A stretch of DNA of 32,862 nucleotides from an uncultured Clostridia bacterium (GTDB lineage Bacteria; Bacillota; Clostridia; Lachnospirales; CAG-274). The notes under the pieces are model-generated. The model had not been told where the DNA came from and did no database searches. It worked only from the letters and a program-made list of their open reading frames with translations. Both the position numbers and the translations under genes were made by a program. Positions 22,598 to 31,558 of this stretch are shown here, piece by piece (the stretch's first letter is position 1; the number at the start of each line of letters is the position of its first letter). Location of the stretch: positions 1-32,862 of the forward strand of contig CANQXR010000026.1 of assembly GCA_947627855.1 (NCBI GenBank), read 5' to 3'.

Positions 22598-23794
22598 ATG
22601 ATATTATCTGAAAGAGCAACACAGGTAAAAACCTCGGCAGAGCTTAAAGCATCGGCTGAAACCGAAAAAATGAACATTAACGGATATGACGTTGTAAATC
22701 TGGGTACGGGAGAGGTAGACTTTGAAACTCCGTCTTATATAAAAGAAGCGGCAATCAGAGCCATTGAAGAGGGACTTCCCAGATATACAAGCGCCGAGGG
22801 CAATGTTGAACTCAGAAAAGCTATCTGCGAGAAAACCTTTTCCGAAAGGGGCTTTGAATGCACGCCTGAAAACGTGGTAATTACAAACGGCGGCAAACAG
22901 GCTGTTTTCAATGCTGTTTTTTCCATTGTGGGTCAGGGGGACGAGGTTATAATATCCGCCCCATACTGGCAAAGCTATGTCGAACTGGTAAGGCTTGCCG
23001 GCGGAACTCCCGTAATCATACACACCAAGCAGGAGCACGGCTATAAAATGACAGCCCACGAGCTGGAAAACGCCCTTACGGAAAAAACAAGGGCAATTAT
23101 AGTAAACAGCCCAAACAACCCCACAGGCGCGCTGTATACGCCGGAGGAGCTTAATGTAATAGCCGATTTTGCCGAAAAAAACGACTTATTCGTAATATCT
23201 GATGAGGTATACGATAAAATGATATATTCCGGCAAGGTCAGATTTACAAGCATAGCTTCGTTGGGAAAGGAAATAAGGGAAAGAACTATTCTTATAAACA
23301 GCTTTTCCAAAACCTACTCTATGACACCGTGGCGTATAGGCTATTCCATATCAGACAGACAAACGGCAAAGGCAATGGCAAATATACAGAGCCATTCCTG
23401 CACGAATGCCAATGTAGCCTCCCAATATGCAGCCCTGGCAGCTCTTCGGGGAGGAGACGGCTTTATAACTCAGCTTCTCAACGAGCTTAAACGCAGACGT
23501 GACTATATGTCACAGAGAATATCCGACCTTCCATATCTCAGAAGTGCAAGACCTCTGGGCGGACTGTACATATTCGTAAATGTGGCGGGACTTTTCGGCG
23601 CGTCTGTAAATAATAAGGCAATAAACAGCGGCAGAGATGTTTCCGATATACTGCTGAATAAATATAATGTCGCAACAGTTGCGGGAGATGTATTCGGAGA
23701 GCCTGATTTTATACGCCTTTCCTTTGCTCCTTCAATGGAAAGCGTAATTCTGGGACTTAATCGTATAGAAAAATTTATCAAACAGAATTTTTAA
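22598..23794 (+). CDS. Class I aminotransferase, aspartate aminotransferase-like
   Basis: A 398-aa PLP-dependent aminotransferase of the AspB subgroup. Start ATG 22598 has GGGGGAGG upstream. Landmarks: GTGEVDFETP (36-45), GGKQAVFNA (98-106), PNNPTG (173-178), Asp202 and Tyr205 in SDEVYDKMIY, Lys238 in NSFSKTYSMTPWRIGY as the Schiff-base residue, and an Arg in FIRLSFAPS that would bind the substrate carboxylate. Probable reaction: aspartate or another amino acid with 2-oxoglutarate; exact substrate cannot be set. It has its own promoter and shares a terminator with the convergent membrane-protein gene. Confidence 0.92.
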   Translation: MILSERATQVKTSAELKASAETEKMNINGYDVVNLGTGEVDFETPSYIKEAAIRAIEEGLPRYTSAEGNVELRKAICEKTFSERGFECTPENVVITNGGKQAVFNAVFSIVGQGDEVIISAPYWQSYVELVRLAGGTPVIIHTKQEHGYKMTAHELENALTEKTRAIIVNSPNNPTGALYTPEELNVIADFAEKNDLFVISDEVYDKMIYSGKVRFTSIASLGKEIRERTILINSFSKTYSMTPWRIGYSISDRQTAKAMANIQSHSCTNANVASQYAALAALRGGDGFITQLLNELKRRRDYMSQRISDLPYLRSARPLGGLYIFVNVAGLFGASVNNKAINSGRDVSDILLNKYNVATVAGDVFGEPDFIRLSFAPSMESVILGLNRIEKFIKQNF

Positions 23795-23845
23795 TAAACA
23801 TAAAGAAGCTGCTGAATGTACTTTACAGCAGCTTCTTTATGTTTA
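23795..23845. terminator. Perfect 20-bp bidirectional terminator
   Basis: 23795-23814 pairs perfectly with 23826-23845, with A/T-rich ends giving U-tracts on both strands. It overlaps the stop of the minus-strand gene (23843) and follows the aminotransferase stop directly. Confidence 0.88.
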
Positions 23846-25789
23846 TTTGGTAAAAGTATTTTCACAGTCTGAAATATAATATACGCCGTTATTGTATATA
23901 GCAAGTCTGACGTGATATTCTCCCGAAGGAAGAGCGGAAATATTACAATCGTTGATTTCAAAACCGCTTTCGTCGTGATTTTTACCGTCGTTCAGAACTT
24001 CCGTAACATCAGCTCTGTTATTTGCAGTGCAGTTTAAGATATAGGAGGAATTATCCGTTGTGTTGTCGATTAAAAAATATTTATCCCCGTTAATATCTTC
24101 ATCCATAAATGCCCAGCCCCTTGCGGTCAGCTTATCTTCCGACACTTCAAATATGTCTGAGGCGAATTTAATTCTTTCTCCTGCGTTTTCCATAGTTATG
24201 TCAGAATAATCTGTGCTTTTAAGCTCAGATGTTTTGCCAAGCTTCACGATTATGGCATAGCTTGTTTTCATAATGCTTCCTTCAGCAGGATATACGCCGT
24301 CCATTTCCTGTGAATCGGCATATGCCCGACTGAACATATCCTCCGAGCCTTCGTTCAGCTTCATACCCATCAGCTCAAACAGATTGTAAATCTCTGCATT
24401 ATTCATTCTGTATGGGGGATTGATCCTGCCATAGGAAAATATGGAGTTTATGCCGACCATGTTCATTGTTTTTTCAAAAGGTCGGTATAATTCGGAATCA
24501 CCCACAAATATAACAGGAAGGGAATCACCGTCCGATATCCTTTCCACATCATTATATATGCTGTATACCTTGTTGTAATCATATTGGCTCATGTTATATA
24601 TATCAAAGCTTATCTTGTTTGTTTCCGCTGCCCTATAAAATATTAGAACGGAAAACAAGGCAAAATATAATGCTTTTATGACTGATTTTTTCGGAATGCC
24701 TGATTTTGTTATGAATACATATCCTGCCGACATACACAATCCGTCAAAAACGGCAAGATATGTTTTTGTTCTTGGAAGCACATCAGGATTTCCCGTTACA
24801 AGAGGCATAAAGAAGGAAAGTATAATAACTGCCAAAAAAATCAGAATATTGAAGAAAATATTCTTATTGCGCCTTGCGGGAATTATCAGACAAAAGCCGC
24901 CAAAACCTATTACCATTATAAGGTTAGCCGCAAAAGTCCATGGGTGGCTTATATAATTTTCATATGTTTTCTGAAAAATATATGAAAGCTGATCTGCAAA
25001 GCCTTCCTTGCCATATAAAACATATTCTTTTGTATAGCTGCTGTATGACAGGTCAAAGGCTCTGACAATAATAACAACAGACAGCTTCCACAGCAAGAAT
25101 CCGGCTATTACAACAATAACTGCCTTTATCATCGGTTTTACATAATCCTCCGGAACCGATATCCTGTTTTCATTGACATACGACATTTTTCCGAATATGC
25201 CAAGGAGGAGAGAAAAAAGGAACATAATCCCAATATCGACCATTGTTGTTTCATTGTTTGAAAAGCAGAAGCATATCAGAATTACAGAAGCTATTATATA
25301 TTTTATAACGTTCGTCCCTATGGTAGTTGTGGAAAGTCTGTATATAAATATTACAGTAAAAGCAGCGCACATATATATAAGTCCCATCTGCATGGCATTC
25401 ATTTGGAATATCATTTTATACATGTAGACAGGCGCCGATAAAGCAGTAACCGAAAATACGGCAGACGCTGTTTCGTCAAATTTATCATGGGACAAGGCTC
25501 TGAAAAAGCTTGTGTAGATATGGTTTCCCAAAATAAAAAAAACAAGCCCCAAGGCAAGATAGAAAAATGGCAGATAAGCCAGTCTGAAAACGGAATTTAT
25601 TAATAACAGCCCATATCTTCCGGCTGATATAAGCCCGCCGGATTTTGAAAGATAGGAATTTATCATTTCATCATCAACTGTTATTCCTCCGTTTGTAAGC
25701 TCAAAACCATAACACAACAGAGCGGTTATAACATTGGCTGCCCAGAAAAAGCCACTGCGCTTTCTGGAAATTATTTCACGCAGATTCAT
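23843..25789 (-). CDS. GtrII-like polytopic membrane glycosyltransferase
   Basis: A 648-aa protein. Roughly the first 400 residues hold 10 or more hydrophobic helices (for example FFWAANVITALLCYGFEL, LPFFYLALGLVFFILG, IIASVILICFCF, VVIAGFLLWKLSV). An acidic DDEMINSYLS and GLISAGRYG in the first loop match the glucosyltransferase GtrII-type domain (PF14264), which moves glucose from lipid-linked donor to surface polymers. The C-terminal 220 residues are soluble and presumably extracellular, ending in a beta-rich segment (LIDNTTDNSSYILNC, SGEYHVRLAIYNNG). AGGAG lies before the ATG and a near-consensus promoter upstream. It is a single gene with no sugar-polymer cluster beside it. The domain call rests on motif memory. 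Confidence 0.72.
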   Translation of the reverse strand: MNLREIISRKRSGFFWAANVITALLCYGFELTNGGITVDDEMINSYLSKSGGLISAGRYGLLLINSVFRLAYLPFFYLALGLVFFILGNHIYTSFFRALSHDKFDETASAVFSVTALSAPVYMYKMIFQMNAMQMGLIYMCAAFTVIFIYRLSTTTIGTNVIKYIIASVILICFCFSNNETTMVDIGIMFLFSLLLGIFGKMSYVNENRISVPEDYVKPMIKAVIVVIAGFLLWKLSVVIIVRAFDLSYSSYTKEYVLYGKEGFADQLSYIFQKTYENYISHPWTFAANLIMVIGFGGFCLIIPARRNKNIFFNILIFLAVIILSFFMPLVTGNPDVLPRTKTYLAVFDGLCMSAGYVFITKSGIPKKSVIKALYFALFSVLIFYRAAETNKISFDIYNMSQYDYNKVYSIYNDVERISDGDSLPVIFVGDSELYRPFEKTMNMVGINSIFSYGRINPPYRMNNAEIYNLFELMGMKLNEGSEDMFSRAYADSQEMDGVYPAEGSIMKTSYAIIVKLGKTSELKSTDYSDITMENAGERIKFASDIFEVSEDKLTARGWAFMDEDINGDKYFLIDNTTDNSSYILNCTANNRADVTEVLNDGKNHDESGFEINDCNISALPSGEYHVRLAIYNNGVYYISDCENTFTK

Positions 25790-25839
25790 ATTATATTCTC
25801 CTCATATATTGTTTTTTTCATATTATTTATGCATAAAAA

Positions 25840-25868
25840 AGTATAACATGGGACAAATATTGTGTCAA
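25840..25868 (-). promoter_or_regulatory. Consensus promoter of the GtrII-like gene
   Basis: On the minus strand TTGACA (25863-25868) and TATACT (25840-25845) are spaced 17 bp, with TGT before the -10. A roughly 45-nt leader precedes the start at 25789. Confidence 0.82.
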
Positions 25869-25949
25869 GAAGCAAAGAAATTCTTTCCATGTAAAGTGAT
25901 ACGGCCGCAAAGAGATTTCCGGCTTTTGTCCATACTGACGGCTGACTGC

Positions 25950-25986
25950 AAAAAAGCCACACCCGGCTTTGACACCGGGCATGGCT
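25950..25986 (-). terminator. Terminator of the hom-lysC operon
   Basis: AGCCA..CCCGG (25955-25966) pairs with CCGGG..TGGCT (25975-25986); the minus strand continues with TTTTTT. It lies 26 bp after the lysC stop. Confidence 0.85.
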
Positions 25987-26011
25987 GTATCCTTCACTTG
26001 TAAGACTTTTT

Positions 26012-27235
26012 TCAGTGACTCATTGAAGATGACTGATGTATGAATGCATCATGTATCTTGTTTGCCGCAAAGTCTGCGTCCTTTTCGTCCACAAGTATGG
26101 ATATTTTGATTTCGGACGTGGATATCATATTTACATTTACGCCTGCATTATAGACAGCCTCAAAGAATAAAGCCGCAACACCTGCATTAGTCGCCATTCC
26201 TGCGCCCACAATAGATACCTTTGCCACATCCTCCTTGTGGTCAAGCTTATCATATTTGATTTTATCCTTTATATTTTCGATAGCTGTAACAGCGTCCTGC
26301 AGATCACTTCTTGCAACGGTAAAGGATATATCCTTGCTACCGTTTCTTCCTATTGACTGGAGTATAATGTCAACGCTTATATTCTTTGCTGCAAGAGCAG
26401 AAAACAGCTTGTACGCCGTACCCGGCTTATCCTCAACGCCTACTATTGAAATTCTGGCTACATTTTTATCTACGGCAACGCCGCTTATTAACATACTTTC
26501 CACTTTTGTTTCCTCCTTAACAATTGTCCCCTCCGCTTCGGAAAGGCTGGATCTTACCACCAGCTTAACGCCGTACTTTTTTGCAAGCTCCACTGAGCGA
26601 TTATGCAGAACCTGCGCTCCGAGAGATGCAAACTCAAGCATTTCGTCAAAGGATATTTCCTTGAGCTTTTTGGCTGTTTTTATATATCTGGGGTCGCCTG
26701 TATATACGCCGTCAACATCTGTATAAATCTCACAAAGGTCAGCATTCAGCTTTGCCGCCACAGCAACAGCCGAGGTATCGGAGCCGCCTCTGCCAAGCGT
26801 AACGACATCGCCCTTGCGGTTTATGCCCTGAAAACCTGTTATTACGACCACCTTGCCTGCGTCAAGCTCATTTCTGATCCTTTCGCAGTTTATATCCTTT
26901 ATTCTTGCGTTTGAATAATTGCTTGATGCATAAATACGGCACTGATTGGCATTCATAGATACGCATGGAATTTTCAGGGTTTCAAGAGCCATACACATAA
27001 GAGCGACAGACTGCTGTTCTCCCGTAGCCAGAAGCATATCCATTTCACGCTTTGACGGACGTGGGTTAATTTCGTGAGCCTTATCAATAAGATCGTCTGT
27101 GGTATCTCCCTGAGCCGACAGTATAACGGCAACCTTGTTTCCCGCATCATAGGATCTCTTTATCCTTCTTGCGACATTTTTGATTCTTGCAGCGTCTGCC
27201 ACCGATGTGCCGCCGAATTTCATTACAATTAACAT
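26012..27235 (-). CDS. lysC: Aspartate kinase
   Basis: A 407-aa aspartokinase, first step of lysine, threonine and methionine synthesis. Kinase motifs: VMKFGGTSVADAARI (4-18), TLGRGGSDTSAVAVA, ATGEQQSVALM, YTDVDGVYTGDPR. Two C-terminal ACT domains follow (VARISIVGVEDKPGTAYKLF and VAKVSIVGAGMATNAGVAAL), the usual site of lysine or threonine feedback. It is the monofunctional short type. It begins 6 bp after hom, whose end carries GAGGAG as its ribosome binding site. No lysine riboswitch is present, because the gene is third in an operon. Confidence 0.96.
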   Translation of the reverse strand: MLIVMKFGGTSVADAARIKNVARRIKRSYDAGNKVAVILSAQGDTTDDLIDKAHEINPRPSKREMDMLLATGEQQSVALMCMALETLKIPCVSMNANQCRIYASSNYSNARIKDINCERIRNELDAGKVVVITGFQGINRKGDVVTLGRGGSDTSAVAVAAKLNADLCEIYTDVDGVYTGDPRYIKTAKKLKEISFDEMLEFASLGAQVLHNRSVELAKKYGVKLVVRSSLSEAEGTIVKEETKVESMLISGVAVDKNVARISIVGVEDKPGTAYKLFSALAAKNISVDIILQSIGRNGSKDISFTVARSDLQDAVTAIENIKDKIKYDKLDHKEDVAKVSIVGAGMATNAGVAALFFEAVYNAGVNVNMISTSEIKISILVDEKDADFAANKIHDAFIHQSSSMSH

Positions 27236-27241
27236 ATTTTA

Positions 27242-28480
27242 TTACTCCTCTATTCTTATAGTTCCAAGTATGTTGTCTATATTATCTTTATTCAGAAGCA
27301 TACTGAGCTTTTCGTCAAGCTCTGCTTCGCTCTGCTTCGGTGAAATAAAAGCAAATTCATCGTCATGATTTTCAAGCTGTATAAAATCCATATTGCCGAA
27401 TACGGATTCAACCGCCTTTTTGCCTGCCTCTGTATCAAGGCTTTCAATTCTTATGAGCTTGCTTTGAGGAATATTTTCAAAGGGAAGAAGAGCGACCTTC
27501 TCACAAGCCCATTTTATGCGCTTGGGGTTGATTTTGTTCCTTACAGCATCAATAACGTCCGAAACAACAGCGGCTGCCGTAGCCTCCTTTCCGGCGCCTT
27601 TGCCGTAAAACATTACCTCTCCCAGCATATTGCCTGTTATGCAGATGCCGTTGAAAACACCTCTTACACCGTAAAGGGGACTTTCATCTCCCACGAGAAA
27701 CGGCGCAACCATAACATAACTGCCCTCTTTGGAGTTTTTGCCAACACCCAAAAGCTTGATTTCCTTGCCAATGGCAGCAGCATACTCCATGTCGGTTTTT
27801 GTGATTTCCGTAATTCCCTCAGTATGCACGTCCTTATAGTCGACCTGTCCTTCAAGCGCAAGGGACATAAGTATGGAAATTTTTCTGCACGCATCATGTC
27901 CCTCTACATCAGCCGAGGGATTCCGCTCCGCATAGCCCTTCTCCTGAGCCTCCTTAAGCACATCACCGTATTCAAGCCCTTCCTTTGACATTTTTGTAAG
28001 CATATAGTTGGTTGTTCCGTTTAATATGCCCTTTATTTCAAGTATTCTTTCTGAGGTTATAGAGCTTATGAGGGTTCTTATAATCGGTATGCCGCCGCCT
28101 ACGCTTGCTTCAAAAAGATAAGTCACACCATGTTTTTCGGCTGTTTCAATAAGCTCTGCACCATGTTCGGCAACAAGCTCCTTGTTTGAGGTGCATACGC
28201 TTTTGCCGCTTTCAAGACATCTTTTTGTAAATTCATAGGCAGGTCTGAGTCCGCCCATAACCTCTACAACAACAGATATTTCGCTGTCGTTTATTATATC
28301 TTCAAAATTATGGGTAAGCACATCTTCAACAGGATCACCGGGGAAGTCCCTGAGATCGAGTACATATTTGATTTCAATTTTTTCGTTGGCATTTTTCTCC
28401 ACTATGCCGCTGTTGGTTTTTATAACATGGTATACGCCCGAACCAACGGTGCCGTATCCCAAAACCGCTATTTTTGCCAT
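27242..28480 (-). CDS. hom: Homoserine dehydrogenase
   Basis: A 412-aa enzyme reducing aspartate semialdehyde to homoserine. NAD(P)-binding GYGTVGSGVYHVI at 8-20; catalytic region ASVGGGIPIIRTL, GILNGTTNYMLTKM, EAQEKGYAERNPSADVEGHD (the conserved Glu and Asp-Lys environment), then KISILMSLA. The last 80 residues form an ACT-like regulatory domain (KLIRIESLDTEAGKKAVESV). It sits 9 bp downstream of the ACT protein gene and 6 bp before lysC, a compact threonine/methionine-precursor operon. Confidence 0.96.
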   Translation of the reverse strand: MAKIAVLGYGTVGSGVYHVIKTNSGIVEKNANEKIEIKYVLDLRDFPGDPVEDVLTHNFEDIINDSEISVVVEVMGGLRPAYEFTKRCLESGKSVCTSNKELVAEHGAELIETAEKHGVTYLFEASVGGGIPIIRTLISSITSERILEIKGILNGTTNYMLTKMSKEGLEYGDVLKEAQEKGYAERNPSADVEGHDACRKISILMSLALEGQVDYKDVHTEGITEITKTDMEYAAAIGKEIKLLGVGKNSKEGSYVMVAPFLVGDESPLYGVRGVFNGICITGNMLGEVMFYGKGAGKEATAAAVVSDVIDAVRNKINPKRIKWACEKVALLPFENIPQSKLIRIESLDTEAGKKAVESVFGNMDFIQLENHDDEFAFISPKQSEAELDEKLSMLLNKDNIDNILGTIRIEE

Positions 28481-28489
28481 AGCTGAAAT

Positions 28490-28927
28490 TCACTCCCTTG
28501 CAATTACTTTTATGCCCAGAACACCCTTTGCCGACTTAAGCCTTTTTATAAGGACATCAATGTCGCACATTTCGGAGATCTCGAGGCTTATGGTGATGTT
28601 TGCCAGACCGTTTATAGGTATTGTCTGATTAATAGTAAGTATGTTTGCCCCGAATTCCGCTATCGTATTCAGAACATTTGATAAAAGTCCCGGCACATGA
28701 GAAAGATTCAGTGCAATAATGACCGTACTGCCCTTAGACTTTTCTCCGATAGGAAAAATATTATCTCTGTATTTATAGAAAGCCGAGCGGCTTATGCCAA
28801 CCGCTCCAACCGCCTCAGATACGGAAATACCCTCGGATTCAATAAGTCTTTTAGCCGTCATTACCTTTAAAAACACATCGGGAAGAACACTTTTATCAAC
28901 AATAAAATATTTTGAGTTGTCCTCCAT
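28490..28927 (-). CDS. UPF0735-type ACT domain protein (PheB-like), possible regulator
   Basis: A 145-aa protein. The N-terminal part contains a helix-turn-helix-like segment (GISVSEAVGAVGISRSAFYK, about residues 33-52). The C-terminal part is an ACT domain (TVIIALNLSHVPGLLSNVLN, about 69-88, then NILTINQTIP), the amino-acid-sensing fold. This matches the UPF0735/PheB-like family often encoded before hom in Firmicutes. ACT plus HTH-like regions suggests a transcriptional sensor of an amino acid made by the operon, but that is inference. AGGTGA precedes the start. First gene of the operon. Confidence 0.85.
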   Translation of the reverse strand: MEDNSKYFIVDKSVLPDVFLKVMTAKRLIESEGISVSEAVGAVGISRSAFYKYRDNIFPIGEKSKGSTVIIALNLSHVPGLLSNVLNTIAEFGANILTINQTIPINGLANITISLEISEMCDIDVLIKRLKSAKGVLGIKVIARE

Positions 28928-28967
28928 AACTGTTCACCTGTGACGTACAATTGTTTTTAACAGAGAG

Positions 28968-28996
28968 ATTGTACCATATTTGAATTAATAATGCAA
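28968..28996 (-). promoter_or_regulatory. Promoter of the ACT-protein/hom/lysC operon
   Basis: Minus strand TTGCAT (28991-28996), 17 bp, TACAAT (28968-28973). It lies about 40 bp upstream of the first start codon. Confidence 0.72.
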
Positions 28997-29034
28997 CCCC
29001 TATTTTTCATTTTTACCGTATTTTTCTGAAACCC

Positions 29035-29105
29035 TAATTGCAATATCAGATAGGACACTTTATAACAACAAAATATGACAATGTACAGAGGATTTTAATC
29101 ATGGC
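29035..29105. repeat. Solitary IS end, copy of 18789-18859
   Basis: The first 56 bases of the IS30-like left end recur here with three differences, starting TTGCAATATCAGATAGGAC, and similarity fades by about 29105. No transposase or second inverted repeat is nearby. It lies between the operon promoter (28968-28996) and the stop of the gene at 29129. Confidence 0.8.
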
Positions 29106-29128
29106 ATTTCCGATAATATTCCCACAAA

Positions 29129-30412
29129 TCATATTCTTTTTTCGTCATACATATTCTGGAGGGCTTTCATAAGTCCTGCCTTGCCGTGGTGATAATTAAG
29201 TCCGCCCTGTAAATATACCGCATAAGGCTCTCTTAAGGGACCGTCTGCGGACAGCTCTATGGAAGAGCCTTGTATAAATGCTCCTGCCGCCATTATTATA
29301 TCGCAGTCATATCCGGGCATAGGGGCGGGATAAGGAAGAGCATGGCTGTCCACTGCCGAGCCTTTCTGTATGCCCTGACAGAAGCTTATGAGATTTTCCC
29401 TGTTTTCAAGGAGAATGCACTGAACTATGTCGTTTCTTTTTTCCGTAGGTTCGGGACTTACCCCAAAGCCAAGCTCCTTAAAAACCTGCGCCGCAAGAAC
29501 GGCTGTTTTAAGACTTCCGCCAACTGCCTGCGGAGCCTGATAAAACCCCTGTATCATACCCCTCAGAGCGCCCAAAGACGGTCCCACCTCCTTGCCCATT
29601 CCGGGCACTGTAAGACGGAAAGCAGCATTTTCCACATACTCCCTTTTGCCTGCAATATAACCCCCAACAGGCGCAAGTCCGCCGCCGGGATTTTTTATAA
29701 GAGAGCCGACTATAATATCTGCGCCCACCTCTGACGGCTCGGTCATATCGGTAAACTCCCCATAGCAGTTGTCGACCATACATATAACATCTTCTTTTAC
29801 GGATTTTATACATTCTATTATTTTGCCTATGGTTTCAACGGAAAGGGAAGGACGCAGACAATATCCTTTGGAGCGCTGTATAGTCGCCAGTCTTGTTTCC
29901 TTTCTTATACAGCCTCTTATGCCGTCAAAATCCACAGAACCGTCAGCAAGGAGAGGAAGCTCGGAATAGGTGACGCCATAGTCGGCAAGACTCCCTTTGA
30001 CCTTTCTTTTTGCCCCTATAACTCCCTCCAATGTGTCATAAGGACTGCCGACAGGACTGAACATATGATCGCCGGGACGAAGATTGCCAAAAAGGGCAAC
30101 TGTAAGAGCGTGGGTTCCGGAAATGATCTGTGGGCGTACAAGAGCGTCCTCTGTTCTGAAAGCGCAGGCATATATGCTTTCCATAACGTCTCTGCCGCCG
30201 TCGTCATAGCCATAGCCTGTTGTGCCACAGAAATGCTCTGCCGCAAGCCTGTTTTTCTGCATTGCGCCTATGACCTTGAGCTGATTATATTCGGTTATTC
30301 TGTCAATTTTTTCAAATTCTTCCGTCACCTTTTTTTCGGCTGCACTTATTCTTTCATATACCTCCTCCGAAATACCGTATTCACTTAATAATATTTTCCT
30401 TGTGTAATCCAT
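29129..30412 (-). CDS. Methionine gamma-lyase family protein (YnbB-like)
   Basis: A 427-aa PLP-dependent protein of the family annotated as methionine gamma-lyase/aluminium resistance (PF06838). Start ATG 30412 has GGAG 7 nt upstream; an in-frame TTG four codons earlier is rejected. Motifs: GTTGYGYDDGGRD, RPQIISGTHALTVALFGNLR, VGSPYDTLEG, and GSLIKNPGGGLAPVGGYIAG with the cofactor Lys. Near the C-terminus GAFIQGSSIELSADGPLREP and LQGGLNYHHGK. Activity is not well proven for this family. The start lies inside the miaA 3' end (32-bp overlap), implying coupling; Bacillus also carries ynbB near miaA. Confidence 0.9.
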   Translation of the reverse strand: MDYTRKILLSEYGISEEVYERISAAEKKVTEEFEKIDRITEYNQLKVIGAMQKNRLAAEHFCGTTGYGYDDGGRDVMESIYACAFRTEDALVRPQIISGTHALTVALFGNLRPGDHMFSPVGSPYDTLEGVIGAKRKVKGSLADYGVTYSELPLLADGSVDFDGIRGCIRKETRLATIQRSKGYCLRPSLSVETIGKIIECIKSVKEDVICMVDNCYGEFTDMTEPSEVGADIIVGSLIKNPGGGLAPVGGYIAGKREYVENAAFRLTVPGMGKEVGPSLGALRGMIQGFYQAPQAVGGSLKTAVLAAQVFKELGFGVSPEPTEKRNDIVQCILLENRENLISFCQGIQKGSAVDSHALPYPAPMPGYDCDIIMAAGAFIQGSSIELSADGPLREPYAVYLQGGLNYHHGKAGLMKALQNMYDEKRI

Positions 30413-31346
30413 ATTTATCTCCAATCCTTGAAATCATAAAGCTTACAACAGCTTCTATATCTTCATATTCATCTAAATCTATCCATATAGCCCCTTCAAG
30501 CTGACGCCTGAACCATGTAAGCTGCCTTTTGGCAAAGTGCCTTGTGTCACGCTTCAATATATAAACGGCTTCGTCAAATGATATTTCACCCGAAATGTAC
30601 GCCGCCATCTCCTTATAGCCCAGACCCTGCATAGATACATACTCTCTTTTTGCACCGTTTTCCATCAGCATTCGTACTTCCTTTTCAAGCCCGTCCTCAA
30701 TCATTTTGTCAACACGCCTGTCTATTCTTTCATAAAGCTTTTTTCTGTCCATCGAAAGTACAAAAACAGTGCTGTCGTAATAAAGCTCCCTTTTTTTCTC
30801 TCCGGCGTTGTGCTCTGAAAATCTTTTGCCTGTTTCCTCATAGAATTCAAGGGCACGCATTACCCTTTTTATATTGTTGGGATGAGTGGTTCTGCAATAT
30901 TCGGGGTCGGTTTTCATAAGCCTTTCAAATAAATGCTCTTTGCCGTAGTCCCTGAGCTCGGCTTCAAGACGTTCCCTCACGGAATTATCCCTTTTGCCCT
31001 CTGTGAAATCGTTGTTGTAGAGCAGTGCGTTTATATAAAAACCTGTACCGCCCACCAGAACCGGCATATGCTTTCTTTCGGCAATTCCGGAAATGCAGCT
31101 TTTCGCCCTCGCCTGAAAAATTGCCGCCGAATATTCCTCGTACGGCTCCAACTCGTCTATCAGAAAATGAGGAACCCCCTTCTTTTCCTCCTCCTTTATT
31201 TTGGCTGTGCCTATGTCCATGTGCCTGTATATCTGCATTGAATCCGCCGAAACGACCTCGCCCCCTATATTCAGACAAAGCTCCACAGAAACGGCAGTCT
31301 TTCCACACGCCGTAGGTCCGGCAATAACAATTAAAGGCTGTTTCAT
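30381..31346 (-). CDS. miaA: tRNA dimethylallyltransferase MiaA
   Basis: A 321-aa enzyme that adds dimethylallyl to N6 of A37 in tRNAs reading UNN codons. ATG 31346 has GGAG 8 nt upstream, and an upstream ATG and GTG in the same frame are less well placed. Motifs: GPTACGKTAVSVEL (P-loop), SADSMQIYRHMDIGTAK, VLVGGTGFYINALLY, HPNNIKRVMRALEFYEETG, then VSMQGLGYKEM and FAKRQLTWFRRQ. Length is normal. hfq is not downstream, unlike in many Firmicutes; the methionine-gamma-lyase-like gene overlaps instead. It lies 36 bp from hairpin element D. Confidence 0.96.
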   Translation of the reverse strand: MKQPLIVIAGPTACGKTAVSVELCLNIGGEVVSADSMQIYRHMDIGTAKIKEEEKKGVPHFLIDELEPYEEYSAAIFQARAKSCISGIAERKHMPVLVGGTGFYINALLYNNDFTEGKRDNSVRERLEAELRDYGKEHLFERLMKTDPEYCRTTHPNNIKRVMRALEFYEETGKRFSEHNAGEKKRELYYDSTVFVLSMDRKKLYERIDRRVDKMIEDGLEKEVRMLMENGAKREYVSMQGLGYKEMAAYISGEISFDEAVYILKRDTRHFAKRQLTWFRRQLEGAIWIDLDEYEDIEAVVSFMISRIGDKYGLHKENIIK

Positions 31347-31381
31347 ATACATCACTCCACAAAATTCAAAAATAACCCCAA

Positions 31382-31549
31382 CCGGACTGCGGGCTCGTCA
31401 GGCGGGGGTGTGCGGCGTTCACGTCAAGGGGCTGAAAGGGACGGACAACGCCGTCCCTTTCAGCCCCTTGACGTGAACGCCGCACACCCCCGCCCCCACG
31501 GGTCGGTCTTTCAGAACCGTCCTTGACGGTTTGAAAGACCGAGCAGCCC
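31382..31549 (-). repeat. Composite hairpin element, copy D
   Basis: Giant hairpin: 31402-31444 pairs perfectly with 31451-31493 (43 bp, six-base loop). Small hairpin: 31503-31521 pairs with 31525-31542, with one extra base. On the minus strand the GH105 stop at 31559 is followed by GGCTGC, then the small hairpin, the giant hairpin, and GCAGTC. The two terminal hexamers can themselves pair (with one G-U), closing a three-way junction. Arm motifs match copies A and C at the apex and all copies at the CGCCCCC flank. Confidence 0.92.
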
Positions 31550-31558
31550 TTTTATAAG

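Noticed and set aside
28928..29034. Lysine riboswitch or T-box before the ACT-protein/hom/lysC operon
   Set aside because: The leader is only about 40 nt and lacks the conserved motifs of either class.
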